A DNA stretch of 64,000 nt from DATARH01 sp963705325 (GCA_963705325.1 OY970069.1:5580001-5644000); one strand, 5' to 3'; shown: positions 42,541-50,846, numbered from the stretch's first letter. The notes: generated by a model from the sequence alone, not told the origin. Numbers and translations are program-made.

Positions 42541-42762
42541 CTAACCGCGCAGCCGGCCAAGCAGGAATTGCGCGACGGCAACCAGCCCCAGTCCCAACGC
42601 CAAGACCACAAACGAGCTCGTCTCGATCTCGAACGGGTCGTGACTTACATAGGACTCGTACACGGGGGCGATAACGCCGGTAGACATCGAAATGATGCCA
42701 AGGTTGTTGAGCGCCATCGCCGCCAATCTGACCCGCTCATTAAAGACCAAGCTCGACGCCAT
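42541..42762 (-). CDS. Small two-helix membrane protein
   Basis: A 73-aa protein starting ATG 42762 behind a strong GGAGAGGGGAA. Two hydrophobic segments are seen: LAAMALNNLGIISMSTGVIAP and SSFVVLALGLGLVAVAQFLLG, separated by a short acidic loop. An amphipathic N-terminus and small size suggest a stress-type membrane protein, but no family is recognised. Divergent from the UbiH-like gene with 84 bases between them. Confidence 0.65.
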   Translation of the reverse strand: MASSLVFNERVRLAAMALNNLGIISMSTGVIAPVYESYVSHDPFEIETSSFVVLALGLGLVAVAQFLLGRLRG

Positions 42763-42846
42763 TTCCCCTCTCCGCAGATCGCGATCGGCATCATAGCCAG
42801 CCGGCGAAAGGTGGACATCGCTGGCGGTGCCGCTCATGTTTGGCGC

Positions 42847-44106
42847 ATGGCGGACGATGTCGAGCTGCTGGTCGCGGGGGGCGGGCTCAACGGGCTGCTG
42901 CTCGGCATCGCGGTGGCCGAGGCGGGGCTCAAGGTCGCGGTGGTCGACCGGCAGGACCCGGCGGCGATGCTCGGCGAGAGGTTCGACGGACGTGCCTCTG
43001 CCATAGCCTACGGGTCGAAGCTGGTGCTCGAGGGGACGGGCGTATGGCCGCTGGTCGCTGACGAGGCCGAGCCGATCCGTGAAATTCGGGTCGCCGACGC
43101 CGATTCGCCACTGTTTCTGCATTACGACCACCGTGACCTCGCCACGCCCGGGAGCGATGCCGCGCCGCTCGGCTACATCGTCGAGAACCGGATGCTGCGC
43201 CGCGCGCTGTTCGAGCGGGCCCGCGCGCTGCCGAGCCTCAGACTGATCGCGCCGCAGACGGTCGAGGCGGTGGCACGCGACGATGCCGCCGCGGTCGCGA
43301 CGCTAGGTGACGGCTCGCGGCTCTCCGGGCGGCTTGTGGCCGCTGCCGATGGCAAGGACTCGCCGCTGCGCAAGGCGGCCGGTATTCGCACCGTCGAGTG
43401 GCGCTACCGGCAGATCGGCATCGTCACCACGGTGGCGCATGAGCGGCCGCACGCCGGGATCGCGGTCGAGCATTTCCTGCCGGCCGGACCGTTCGCGATC
43501 CTGCCGATGGCGGATGAGCCCTCAAGTGATGCGGCGCGTCCGCGCCGCGGGCGGTCGTCGATCGTGTGGACCGAGAACGCGGCGCTGGCGCCGCATCTGA
43601 TGCGGCTCCCGGACGCCGAGTTTGCCGAAGAGTTACACATGCGGTTCGGTGATTTTCTCGGCGCGATTGAGCCGGTCGGGCCGCGCTGGGGCTATCCGCT
43701 CTCGCTGATGCAGGCCGAACGCTATACCGCGCGGCGCCTGGCGCTCATTGGCGAGGCCGCGCATGTCATCCACCCGATCGCCGGACAGGGCCTCAACGTC
43801 GGCATCCGCGATGTCGCCGCGCTGGCCGAGGCAGTAGTGGACGCACGCCGGCTCGGCCTCGACATCGGAGACGACACGGTGCTCGAGCGCTATCAGCGCT
43901 GGCGCCGGCTCGACGCGATCCTCTTGGCCGGGGTCACCGATGGGCTCAACCGGCTGTTCTCGAACACGATTGCGCCGGTGAGGCTGATCCGCGATGTCGG
44001 GCTCGCCGCGGTCAACCACCTGCCGCCGCTGAAGCGGCTGTTGATGATGCACGCGATGGGGACGCTCGGCGATCGGCCGAGATTGGCGCGGGGAGAGCGG
44101 TTGTAA
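42847..44106 (+). CDS. UbiH-type FAD-dependent monooxygenase
   Basis: A 419-aa flavoprotein hydroxylase of the UbiH/COQ6 family, which hydroxylates ubiquinone precursors. The FAD motif is LLVAGGGLNGLLLGIAVAEAG at the N-terminus (read as VAGGGLNG), the middle DG motif is AAADGKDSPLRKAAG, and the late motif reads LIGEAAHVIHPIAGQGLNVG. The normal Gly-Asp of this last motif is Gly-Glu here. The start ATG 42847 gives the glycine loop its usual place. Exact position on the ring hydroxylated (C4, C5 or C6) cannot be read. Confidence 0.88.
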   Translation: MADDVELLVAGGGLNGLLLGIAVAEAGLKVAVVDRQDPAAMLGERFDGRASAIAYGSKLVLEGTGVWPLVADEAEPIREIRVADADSPLFLHYDHRDLATPGSDAAPLGYIVENRMLRRALFERARALPSLRLIAPQTVEAVARDDAAAVATLGDGSRLSGRLVAAADGKDSPLRKAAGIRTVEWRYRQIGIVTTVAHERPHAGIAVEHFLPAGPFAILPMADEPSSDAARPRRGRSSIVWTENAALAPHLMRLPDAEFAEELHMRFGDFLGAIEPVGPRWGYPLSLMQAERYTARRLALIGEAAHVIHPIAGQGLNVGIRDVAALAEAVVDARRLGLDIGDDTVLERYQRWRRLDAILLAGVTDGLNRLFSNTIAPVRLIRDVGLAAVNHLPPLKRLLMMHAMGTLGDRPRLARGERL

Positions 44107-44498
44107 TGTCCGACAGCACGCTCCACGCTCTCGCCGTCGCCAATCCTTTGGCGCAGCTAGCGCTGCTGCTATGGGTGCTGGTGCGGGGCCGCGGGATGGG
44201 GCCGCTGCTGGTGGTCAATCTGCTGTTCGCGGCGCTTGAGCTTTACTTTGTCGCGCCGCAACTGCCGCAGGAGCTGGGCGTTGCCCGCGTCTGGAAATCG
44301 AGCGACTGGCTCGACTATAAGATGACGATCTGGTCGGGGTTCGAGTTGGCGACTTTTGTTGCGTCCGCGTTCGTCTGGACCGGATTTATCGTGGCCAGGA
44401 TCGTCGCCTGGATCGGCTTTGCCGCCAATTTCGCGCTGAGCGTCGGGGCGATGCTCTTCATTTTCAAATTCGCGATCACATGCTGCGGGTACCGATGA
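44106..44498 (+). CDS. Four-helix membrane protein
   Basis: A 130-aa inner-membrane protein whose ATG shares one base with the stop of the UbiH-like gene (TAATG), so the two are coupled. Four hydrophobic stretches: PLAQLALLLWVLV, LLVVNLLFAALELYFV, ELATFVASAFVWTGFIVAR and WIGFAANFALSVGAMLFIF. No domain family is recognised. Coupling could mean a partner of the monooxygenase at the membrane, but this is inference. Confidence 0.7.
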   Translation: MSDSTLHALAVANPLAQLALLLWVLVRGRGMGPLLVVNLLFAALELYFVAPQLPQELGVARVWKSSDWLDYKMTIWSGFELATFVASAFVWTGFIVARIVAWIGFAANFALSVGAMLFIFKFAITCCGYR

Positions 44499-44561
44499 GC
44501 GGGGGCCGGACGCGATGACTTCCGACACCACCAACACCTTCAAGGCGACCACCTGACGCCG

Positions 44562-44783
44562 ATGTACGAGGCGATCTTCGCGGCACCGCACGATGCCACC
44601 GGAGCGACCGCCTGGCTTGACGAATGGAAACCCATTCTCGGTGTCGTGCTCGGGGATTTCGCCCGGGGCGAGGGGCTCGAGGTCTACCAGGGTGGCCCCA
44701 ATTCACCGACCCAAACGGCAGGGATCGATATATGCTTGGGCCTCGGTGAGAAATTGCCCAGCCTGTGTGTTTCAAGAGTATAA
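44562..44783 (+). pseudogene. Short coding-like remnant
   Basis: A 73-codon frame whose first 45 codons have the high third-position GC of resident genes (MYEAIFAAPHDATGATAWLD then EWKPILGVVLGDFARGEGLEV), after which composition turns AT-rich and random. No ribosome site precedes ATG 44562. It reads like the broken front part of a gene cut off near 44720. The stretch 44784-44973 beyond it holds nothing I can identify. Confidence 0.3.
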
Positions 44784-44973
44784 TAACGAATTGCACCGTT
44801 CGAGTTATTTCAATTATCCCACGTCGACGGGTCGCCATTGTAATCTTCGGTACACTCTTCCGCCAATCGTCAGTTCGCGTTGGTACTAGGACCGCCACTC
44901 CAAAAAACCGCCCTGGCGTTGGGAATGAATGACTGCTGCTCAGCAAGTTCACTTGCTAGGGTGGCGAAATCGG

Positions 44974-45495
44974 TCACGGCAGCTGCCTCCCCACGGGCCA
45001 CAGGGGCCAGTTGCTCATATCGAACACCACTTTCGTAATTGGCGGCATGGCATTGCAGATCACGCCTTTTGACCAGACCAGCAGAGCCTCGCGGATATCG
45101 GCTGCGATTTCCTCGGCTTTGGCCAGGCCAACTCCCTGGCCCACGCGGCCAATGCCCCAGCCCAGATCGACGGTATATGCGTCAACCGGTTGTGGCGGCT
45201 CGCTTGGCGCGTATCGCCACGCCGAAATTCGTACCTTCAGATTCCCGTCCGAATAGTCAAACACGTCTAAATAATCGCGGCTTGAGACGCCAATCCAATG
45301 CAAGCTTGCCCCAGCGCCATTTTCTACTATCGAAGGATTATCTGGTCTAATCTGCCACATATCGGCCTCGTTTCGCGTACAAAAAGTGTTGACAGTTGCT
45401 TCGACGGCTCCGGCATATTGGCCGACTTCAATCACCACTAGCTGCAAGACAATACCGGAGCCGATCAAAAGTGGATTTCGTCTCGATATTATCAT
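44974..45495 (-). CDS. Hypothetical protein with N-terminal membrane anchor
   Basis: A 173-aa protein with signal anchor MIISRRNPLLIGSGIVLQLVV and a mostly beta, soluble remainder (VDAYTVDLGWGIGRVGQGVG, DYLDVFDYSDGNLKVRISAWRY) with Cys in NTFCTRNE and VICNAMPP. No family recognised. Lower GC than the flanking genes suggests recent acquisition. Divergent from the flavoprotein gene with 37 bases between starts. Confidence 0.55.
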   Translation of the reverse strand: MIISRRNPLLIGSGIVLQLVVIEVGQYAGAVEATVNTFCTRNEADMWQIRPDNPSIVENGAGASLHWIGVSSRDYLDVFDYSDGNLKVRISAWRYAPSEPPQPVDAYTVDLGWGIGRVGQGVGLAKAEEIAADIREALLVWSKGVICNAMPPITKVVFDMSNWPLWPVGRQLP

Positions 45496-45532
45496 CGCTC
45501 CCTCATCCCTTCCTGGCCGTAGCGGACCAGCG

Positions 45533-46048
45533 GTGACAGCTATTGCCTATCTGGTGCTAAGCGGCACGACGACCTCCGCGCGCTGCCCGGAGATTTTGCG
45601 CGGGCTGGTCGGGCTGGGCTTTACGACGGTGATCGCGCTGCCCACCCCGAACGCGAGCCGCACGATCGCATCGCGCGAGCTGGCCGATGTCGCGGGCGCG
45701 CAGGTGGTGGAGTCGTATTTTGATTTAGCGATCCGACCGAGGCCGCCGCGCGGCGTGGTGCTGTTCGCGCCGTGCAGCTTCAACTCGCTCAACAAGCTGG
45801 CGCACGGCATCGCCGACAATCTGGCGCTGTCGGTGGTGGCCGAGGCGATCGGACGGAAGACGCCGGTGATCGTCGCGCCGTCGCTCAACGCGCCGCTGTT
45901 GGCGCACCCGCAAGCGCAGGCGTCGCTGCGCGTGCTGCCGCATTGGGGCGTGACGATCGTGCCGCCGGTCGATGACGGCGACGGCCCGCGCCTCGCGCCA
46001 ACCGAACAACTGCTCAACGCGATGCGGCCATACGTGCGGCACCCGTAG
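45533..46048 (+). CDS. Flavoprotein of the CoaC/phosphopantothenoylcysteine-decarboxylase fold
   Basis: A 171-aa single-domain flavoprotein starting GTG 45533. Typical marks are YLVLSGTTTSARCPEIL (flavin phosphate loop), VLFAPCSFNSLNKLAHGIADNLALS (the P-A-S/T-x-N-x-x-x-K-x-A-x-G-x-A-D-N signature) and VIVAPSLNAPLLAHP. It lacks the CoaB synthetase part and the CoaC catalytic His near residue 75 is not evident, so it may be a different flavin-linked decarboxylase. Convergent with the 59-aa gene, four bases away. Confidence 0.72.
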   Translation: MTAIAYLVLSGTTTSARCPEILRGLVGLGFTTVIALPTPNASRTIASRELADVAGAQVVESYFDLAIRPRPPRGVVLFAPCSFNSLNKLAHGIADNLALSVVAEAIGRKTPVIVAPSLNAPLLAHPQAQASLRVLPHWGVTIVPPVDDGDGPRLAPTEQLLNAMRPYVRHP

Positions 46049-46052
46049 GCGC

Positions 46053-46232
46053 TCAACCGCCGCCGAACGAGAAGATGGCCTGGCAAATCCAGCCGACAAT
46101 TCGCCAGCCGAGCGGGACCCGCACCGGCTCGGGCGGCGGTTTTTCATCGAGCGCGCGCTGCTCGGTCCATTCGGGCGGGGAAGCGAGGGGCCGCTCGGGC
46201 TCGGGAGCGAGCATGGAAGGCGACCCGGTCAT
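46053..46232 (-). CDS. 59-aa proline-rich tail-anchored protein
   Basis: ATG 46232 overlaps the DUF971 stop in an ATGA, so it is translated with that gene. The protein has an acidic, Pro-rich first two thirds (MLAPEPERPLASPPEW, EKPPPEPVRVPL) and a C-terminal hydrophobic end WRIVGWICQAIFSFGGG that could anchor in the membrane or bind a partner. Codon use fits the genome. No family recognised. Confidence 0.5.
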   Translation of the reverse strand: MTGSPSMLAPEPERPLASPPEWTEQRALDEKPPPEPVRVPLGWRIVGWICQAIFSFGGG

Positions 46233-46600
46233 CGCGCGCCCGGCTCGCGGCTAAGGCCCTTTTCCTTGAGCGCCTGAAGGTAGTTGCGCCAGCGCAGAGG
46301 CTGCTCGACGCCGAGTTGATAGAGGTAGTCCCAGGAGAAGATGCCGGTGTCGTGCAGATCGTCGAACTTGATCCGCACCGCGTAATTGCCGACCGGCTCC
46401 AGCTCCATGATGCCGACATGAATGCGGCCGGGCACGGTGATCTTATGGCTCGGATCATGGCCCTGCACCTCGGCCGAGGGGCTTTCGACGCGCAGATATT
46501 CGGCCGGCAAGCTGAATTTCTTGCCGTCGTCGAACTCGATTTCGAGACGCTTCTCCGCGCGGATCAAACGGAGCTGCACCGGCCAGGGGGAGGAGGCCAT
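46229..46600 (-). CDS. DUF971 domain protein
   Basis: A 123-aa single DUF971 domain (the N-terminal domain of gamma-butyrobetaine hydroxylase, also found alone beside Fe-S assembly genes). Marks are LEIEFDDGKKFSLPAEYLRVESPSAE and, near the end, IKFDDLHDTGIFSWDYLYQLG. The Cys of some members is absent, so zinc binding is doubtful. Stand-alone DUF971 proteins have been linked to Mrp/Fe-S handling; that is family knowledge, not seen here. Confidence 0.88.
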   Translation of the reverse strand: MASSPWPVQLRLIRAEKRLEIEFDDGKKFSLPAEYLRVESPSAEVQGHDPSHKITVPGRIHVGIMELEPVGNYAVRIKFDDLHDTGIFSWDYLYQLGVEQPLRWRNYLQALKEKGLSREPGAR

Positions 46601-46626
46601 TTACCGACGCCGCAATTTTCTGCGCT

Positions 46627-46698
46627 CCCCGGCGTGAGCCGGGGTCCACCCTTCAATCGTCGAGACGGCTGACAGATGGGTCCCGGCTTTCGCCGGGA
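46627..46698. repeat. Paired palindromic repeats
   Basis: CCCCGGC/GCCGGGG with GTGA loop (46627-46644) and TCCCGGC/GCCGGGA with TTTC loop (46681-46698), separated by 36 bases. Same style as the pairs at 9262 and 46965: an intergenic repeat family that sits upstream of the DUF971 gene. Confidence 0.6.
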
Positions 46699-46734
46699 AG
46701 CGATTCTGTCGTAGCGGGCGCTCGGAGGCACAAA

Positions 46735-46938
46735 TCACGGCTTCGCCTTCTCATCGTCGCCAAGCTTGCGGGCCTCGTCGACCAGCATGATCGGGATGCC
46801 GTCGCGGATCGGGTAGGCAAGCCCGGCCTCATCGCTGATCAGCTCCTGGGCGGCACGATCGTAGCGCAGCGGCGCCTTGGTCAGCGGGCAGACCAGGATT
46901 TCGAGCAGCTTGGGATCGATTTCGAAAGAGTCATCCAT
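46735..46938 (-). CDS. Trm112 family protein
   Basis: A 67-aa zinc-ribbon-like protein: LLEILVCPLTKAPLRYDRAAQEL then LAYPIRDGIPIMLVDEAR. Only one Cys remains, as in most bacterial Trm112-like proteins (YcaR). Eukaryotic Trm112 activates methyltransferases; the bacterial role is not settled. Flanked by palindromic repeats on both sides. Confidence 0.9.
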   Translation of the reverse strand: MDDSFEIDPKLLEILVCPLTKAPLRYDRAAQELISDEAGLAYPIRDGIPIMLVDEARKLGDDEKAKP

Positions 46939-46964
46939 TTGCGGACACCGGTTCTAAATCGTCT

Positions 46965-47031
46965 TTCCCGCGAAAGCGGGAACCTAGGGCAACCGTTCCA
47001 GCGCTCGCCTCTGGGCCCCGCTTGCGCGGGG
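46965..47031. repeat. Paired palindromic repeats
   Basis: TTCCCGC/GCGGGAA with GAAA loop (46965-46982) and CCCCGC/GCGGGG with TTGC loop (47016-47031). Second member of the pair family flanking the Trm112 gene; may be a repeat element or a weak terminator between the LON-domain and Trm112 genes. Confidence 0.6.
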
Positions 47032-47060
47032 AAGACGGGAAAAATATCGGCGACCAAAAT

Positions 47061-47720
47061 TCAATGCCGGGTGACGCCGCCGCCGGGGTCGGGCGCCGGC
47101 GGCGCGGTCGCGGTCATCGCAGTCATCTCGATCAGCGCAGTCAAAAGCAGGGCGCGCTCGCCGAGGGTTGGTGCCTCCAGGAGCGCCTGTTTCTCGTTGG
47201 GCGCGAACGGGCACATCATCGCGATCGAGGTAACCAGCGTTTCGCCCGGCGCCTTATCGATCGCTTCCCAATTGGCCTCGACCTGGCGCTGCTGGAAGAA
47301 GGTGCGCAGGCCCGCCGTCAGGCGCGAGCGGTCGAAACCGTCCGGATCGGCGTCGCGGTCGGCGGCGAAATCCTGCCAGTCGGCGACCACCCGGCGGTAA
47401 CCGGAGAGCAGCGGCAGCTCCTCCTTGATGCGGAAGCGCGAGACGCCGGTGAGCGTGATGAGAAACCGCCCGTCCTCGGTCTCGGAGAAGCTGGTGATGC
47501 GGCCGGCGCAGCCGGTCTGATACACGGCCGGGTTCAACTCGCGGATCGGCGGGTCGGACGGCTGGACCATACCGATCAGCCGCTCGCCGCCCATCGCGTC
47601 GCGGGTCATCGCCAGATAGCGCGGCTCGAAAATGTTGAGCGGCAGCTGGCCGCGCGGCAGCAGCAAGACGCCGGTCAGCGGGAAGATCGGCAGGATGTCG
47701 GGAAGCGGATCGTCCGGCAT
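47061..47720 (-). CDS. LON peptidase substrate-binding domain protein
   Basis: A 219-aa stand-alone N-terminal LON domain without ATPase or protease parts. The opening ILPIFPLTGVLLLPRGQLPLNIFEPRYLAM is characteristic. It may bind unfolded proteins or act as an adaptor. It starts two bases after the thioredoxin-TPR gene, a pairing that is common in alphaproteobacteria and fits a joint protein-quality role. Confidence 0.9.
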   Translation of the reverse strand: MPDDPLPDILPIFPLTGVLLLPRGQLPLNIFEPRYLAMTRDAMGGERLIGMVQPSDPPIRELNPAVYQTGCAGRITSFSETEDGRFLITLTGVSRFRIKEELPLLSGYRRVVADWQDFAADRDADPDGFDRSRLTAGLRTFFQQRQVEANWEAIDKAPGETLVTSIAMMCPFAPNEKQALLEAPTLGERALLLTALIEMTAMTATAPPAPDPGGGVTRH

Positions 47721-47722
47721 CG

Positions 47723-48646
47723 CTATGAGAACATCAGCGACGACAGCTTGCGCCGCGAGCTGAGGGTCAGTGGGTCGGTCGGACCTATGACCTCGAAGAA
47801 CTTAACAAGCTGCTTCCTCGCCGCCTCGTCGTTCCAGGCGCGGTCCTTACGGTAGAGGGTGAGGAGCTCGTCGATGCCCTCTTCGCGCTGGCCAGCGCCG
47901 AACAGCGCGGTCGCCAGTTCGAAGCGGGCTTCGTGGTCGTTGGCGTCCTTCTCCAGCCGAGCGCGGTATTTGTCGCTCTCACCCATGGCCTTCTGCGCCT
48001 GTTCGGCAAGCTCCAGCGCCGAAAAGGCGGCAGCGACCTCGGCATGGTTGAGCTGTTCTTTGGGCACTTGCGAGAGCAGGTCGCGCGCGTTGGCGAAGTC
48101 GCCCTTGACAGTCAGCACGCGGGCGAGGCCGGCGAGTGCTTCGATGTTGTCGGCCTCGCGCTGCAACACCTGGCTGAAGATGCCGCCGGCGCTGTCGTAG
48201 TCGCCGCTCTGCAGCGCCTCCTTGGCCATCGTCATCGCCTCTTCCACCGGCGACGGCCCGGCGGGCCCGCCAAGGCGCTGGATAAACTGCTTGACCTGGC
48301 TTTCCGGCACCGCGCCGACAAAGCCGTCGACCGGGCGGCCATCCTTGAAGGCATAGACCGCCGGGATCGACTGGATGCGCATCTGCTGCGCGACCTCGGG
48401 GTTATCGTCGATGTTGAGCTTGACCATGCGCACCGCGCCATTGGCCGCGCGCACCGCCTTTTCGAGGATCGGGCCCAATTGCTTGCACGGGCCGCACCAG
48501 GGCGCCCAAAAATCGACCACGACAGGCTGCTCAAACGACGCATCCACAACCTCGGTCATAAAGGTCGCTGTGGTCACATCTTTTATCGGTGCCGCGGCCG
48601 CCGCCCCGTTTCCGACCCCGCCGCCAATCATCATTTCGTCCGCCAT
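47723..48646 (-). CDS. Thioredoxin-TPR chaperone (CnoX/YbbN-like)
   Basis: A 307-aa protein: thioredoxin domain with active WCGPC (in VDFWAPWCGPCKQLG) and cis-Pro in IQSIPAVYAF, then a helical TPR-like half (ALQSGDYDSAGGIFSQVLQ, LARVLTVKGDFANARDLL) and a C-terminal domain ending RKLSSLMFS. Homologous CnoX proteins guard folding proteins under bleach stress; in this class the CGPC keeps redox activity. ATG 48646 gives a short disordered N-terminus. Runs with the LON-domain gene. Confidence 0.9.
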   Translation of the reverse strand: MADEMMIGGGVGNGAAAAAPIKDVTTATFMTEVVDASFEQPVVVDFWAPWCGPCKQLGPILEKAVRAANGAVRMVKLNIDDNPEVAQQMRIQSIPAVYAFKDGRPVDGFVGAVPESQVKQFIQRLGGPAGPSPVEEAMTMAKEALQSGDYDSAGGIFSQVLQREADNIEALAGLARVLTVKGDFANARDLLSQVPKEQLNHAEVAAAFSALELAEQAQKAMGESDKYRARLEKDANDHEARFELATALFGAGQREEGIDELLTLYRKDRAWNDEAARKQLVKFFEVIGPTDPLTLSSRRKLSSLMFS

Positions 48647-48722
48647 TCCCGCCTCGTCACCGGGTTTTGCTGACAACATGGACATAGGGGAACGCGATGA
48701 CAAGCGCCGCCGCGCACCCCGT

Positions 48723-49277
48723 TCAATCCTCGCGTTCCGGAATCGCGACGATGCGCGGCTTGTGGCCGCAAGCCTCGAGGAAGCGGACGAGGTCGCCGGG
48801 CGCGACCGCGGTGGTGCGGTCGTTTTCCAGCGGGTGATAGTTGAGTGGATCGTGGCCGAGCATCGCTTGCTGCAGCACGACCGCGACGCGGCTCTCGGTG
48901 TCGTTGACTGCGGCGAACGGCGTGACGCTACCGGGGCGGACGCCGAGCACCTGGTAGAGCAGCTCGGCCGAACCGAACGAGAAGCGTGGTGCAGGGAGGG
49001 CATCGGCCAGCCGCTTCAGATCGACCCGGCACTCCTCGAGCGCAACGACGAGCCAGAGGCCGTCCTTCTTGTCCTTCAAGAAGAGGCTCTTGCAATGCCC
49101 GCCCGGCAGGACGCCGCGCAGTGCCTTGGCCTCCTCCACGGTGAAGACCGGCGGATGGGTGTAGGTCTTGTGCGCAATGCGGAGTTCGTCCAGCCGGGCG
49201 AAGAGCTGATCGGGCGTAAGCGGCACCAGCCAACGATGCGGCGCGGCGATGCCGGCGCGCAAGTTTTTGCTGATCAT
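48723..49277 (-). CDS. YbaK/ProX-type aminoacyl-tRNA deacylase
   Basis: A protein of about 184 aa with the YbaK fold (PrdX/ProXp group) that removes wrong amino acids, usually Ala or Cys, from tRNAPro. Marks are HPPVFTVEEAKALRGVLPGGHCKSLFLKDKKDG with the catalytic Lys, RLADALPAPRFSFGSAELL, and LGVRPGSVTPFAAVND. Start ATG 49277 (MISKNLRAG) is a choice; family members begin around PLTPDQLFARLDEL. Free-standing, after the thioredoxin gene. Confidence 0.87.
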   Translation of the reverse strand: MISKNLRAGIAAPHRWLVPLTPDQLFARLDELRIAHKTYTHPPVFTVEEAKALRGVLPGGHCKSLFLKDKKDGLWLVVALEECRVDLKRLADALPAPRFSFGSAELLYQVLGVRPGSVTPFAAVNDTESRVAVVLQQAMLGHDPLNYHPLENDRTTAVAPGDLVRFLEACGHKPRIVAIPERED

Positions 49278-49389
49278 TGAAACGCACCCGCCAGTGGGCC
49301 AGTTAGCCGTGGTCGTTGACCGACATGGTGCGGCGGCTGGAAGATCGGGAAGCAAGAAACGCTCCTTGTTTGGCGGATCGCCTCGTCGG

Positions 49390-49551
49390 ATGAAGATGCC
49401 GCCGGTGCAATGGCTGTTGATCGCAGTTTTGGCGGTTGCCGCCGTTGCGTTTGCAATCCCTGCCATGCATGACGCGCCAATCGAAAAATTCTTTCGAGGT
49501 GAGTGCGGGCCGTCGCATCGCGGACGCTATTTCAGTTGCCCGCCGAAATAA
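49390..49551 (+). CDS. Possible 53-aa membrane peptide
   Basis: ATG 49390 opens MKMPPVQWLLIAVLAVAAVAF, a good signal-anchor, followed by a hydrophilic tail with two Cys (RGECGPSHRG, FSCPPK). The tail composition and paired Cys suggest a small periplasmic-facing peptide. No strong ribosome site. Overlapping antisense reading of the neighbour's upstream frame is not coding-like, which favours this one modestly. Confidence 0.4.
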   Translation: MKMPPVQWLLIAVLAVAAVAFAIPAMHDAPIEKFFRGECGPSHRGRYFSCPPK

Positions 49552-49639
49552 TTGTTACAATCAAATTGACCCACTCCCAGTCACCCTCTCCCCTTGCACG
49601 CCCCTCCCCCCGGTATGATATGCATCCACCCCCACGGAC

Positions 49640-49714
49640 GCGGGCGTAGCTCAGGGGTAGAGCACAACCTTGCCAAGGTTGGGGTCGAGGGTTCGAATCC
49701 CTTCGCCCGCTCCA
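49640..49714 (+). tRNA. tRNA-Gly (GCC)
   Basis: Acceptor stem GCGGGCG with CGCCCGC, D-arm AGCTCAGGGGTAGAGC, anticodon arm CCTTGCCAAGG with anticodon GCC, T-arm GAGGGTTCGAATCCCTT, discriminator T and encoded CCA (49712-49714). All four stems pair. It borders the accessory region that follows, and tRNA-Gly 3' ends are frequent integration targets, but I saw no repeat of its 3' end downstream. Confidence 0.97.
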
Positions 49715-49904
49715 GTTAGATCAACGATGTAAGACCTGACACCATTCGGCGTCGGCTGCCCAACGACCAAATGGCGAGCCGCCGCCTAATTTGCCTCCGC
49801 CCGTCTCAGGAGCCTGACGCTCGCTTACTGTACGGCTGATCCAGCGCCAAACCTGCTGCCGAGAACTGGCTTGAACTCAGATCGAGCCAGTATCGGCGTG
49901 AAAA

Positions 49905-50846
49905 TCAGCGATGCAGCGTGGCCGCGCCGACATATGCGACCCCCTGACCCGAGGCACCGGGCGAAACTGCTGCACCACCTGATAGCCCGTGGTAGACGAA
50001 GCCAGCCTTGAAGGCAAACGGGTTTGGGATGACGACGAGCGCACTATGGATCCTTTCAATAAAGCCGATAAACCACAGATCCCACGAACCGCTTGCGTAA
50101 ACGCCGCCGCCAAGGCCGATATTGATCGCCACGATCGACCCCTCGAAATCTTCCGGTTTCATCGTGCCATTGATCTCCGGTGTACAGTAGACCTGCCACC
50201 CCCAGCTGCCGGTATTTTCGGTAGAACGCGACCATCCGGCCCCGGGCAGGCCGACTGCGGCGCCGCTCATTTCGTAGTCGACCTGGCATCTTTCATTTTC
50301 GCGCTTGAATTTCAGGTATCCACTTGAATGAGCGCCGCCGGGGCCGCACATCGCCGCGAGCGTATCTCCCGCTGAATTATCGTAAAACCAGCCCGTCGGC
50401 CTCCACAGCCGGGCCCAAATCGACATGTCGTCAGAGGCATCGTAGAGGTGAGCCTGCGGCACATTGTCCCGGACGCCCCACTGAAGATTGAACGACGTCG
50501 AAAACACCCCCAGGCCATGAGCATGCGGCCTGGCGGGGATGAGGTCCATGAATCCGTTTCCGCGATTCTTCAGGGTTGGCATATCCGGGAAATCAACAAG
50601 GCGCGCCCAGTGATGGCCATCATCCGTCTCGAGCACGATGGTGAAGCCGCTGACGGTTTTTTCGCCGTGCCATTTGTGGGGACCCGGCCCGATATGGGGC
50701 AGGCGGTGATCGAATCGTCCCAGCACCTCCCATCTTTTTGCAGACGAGATGCCAGAGAAGTCACCCATCAATCGAATGTAAACAATAGCGGCGGTTCGCC
50801 ACGATCGATCAAGCGTGACTTGCAGCTCCAGCTTCACGTCAAACAT
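49905..50846 (-). CDS. Hypothetical protein
   Basis: A 313-aa protein without signal peptide or membrane helix, rich in Gly, Trp and beta-strand text (RLWRPTGWFYDNSAG, WGWQVYCTPEINGTM, INIGLGGGVYASGSWDLWF) and ending in a Gly/Ala/Ser-rich tail (GLSGGAAVSPGASGQGVAYVG). It could be a lectin-like or phage-tail-like beta protein; I recognise no family. AT-richer upstream region and different codon use from core genes suggest acquisition. Divergent from the hydrolase-TIR operon. Confidence 0.6.
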   Translation of the reverse strand: MFDVKLELQVTLDRSWRTAAIVYIRLMGDFSGISSAKRWEVLGRFDHRLPHIGPGPHKWHGEKTVSGFTIVLETDDGHHWARLVDFPDMPTLKNRGNGFMDLIPARPHAHGLGVFSTSFNLQWGVRDNVPQAHLYDASDDMSIWARLWRPTGWFYDNSAGDTLAAMCGPGGAHSSGYLKFKRENERCQVDYEMSGAAVGLPGAGWSRSTENTGSWGWQVYCTPEINGTMKPEDFEGSIVAINIGLGGGVYASGSWDLWFIGFIERIHSALVVIPNPFAFKAGFVYHGLSGGAAVSPGASGQGVAYVGAATLHR

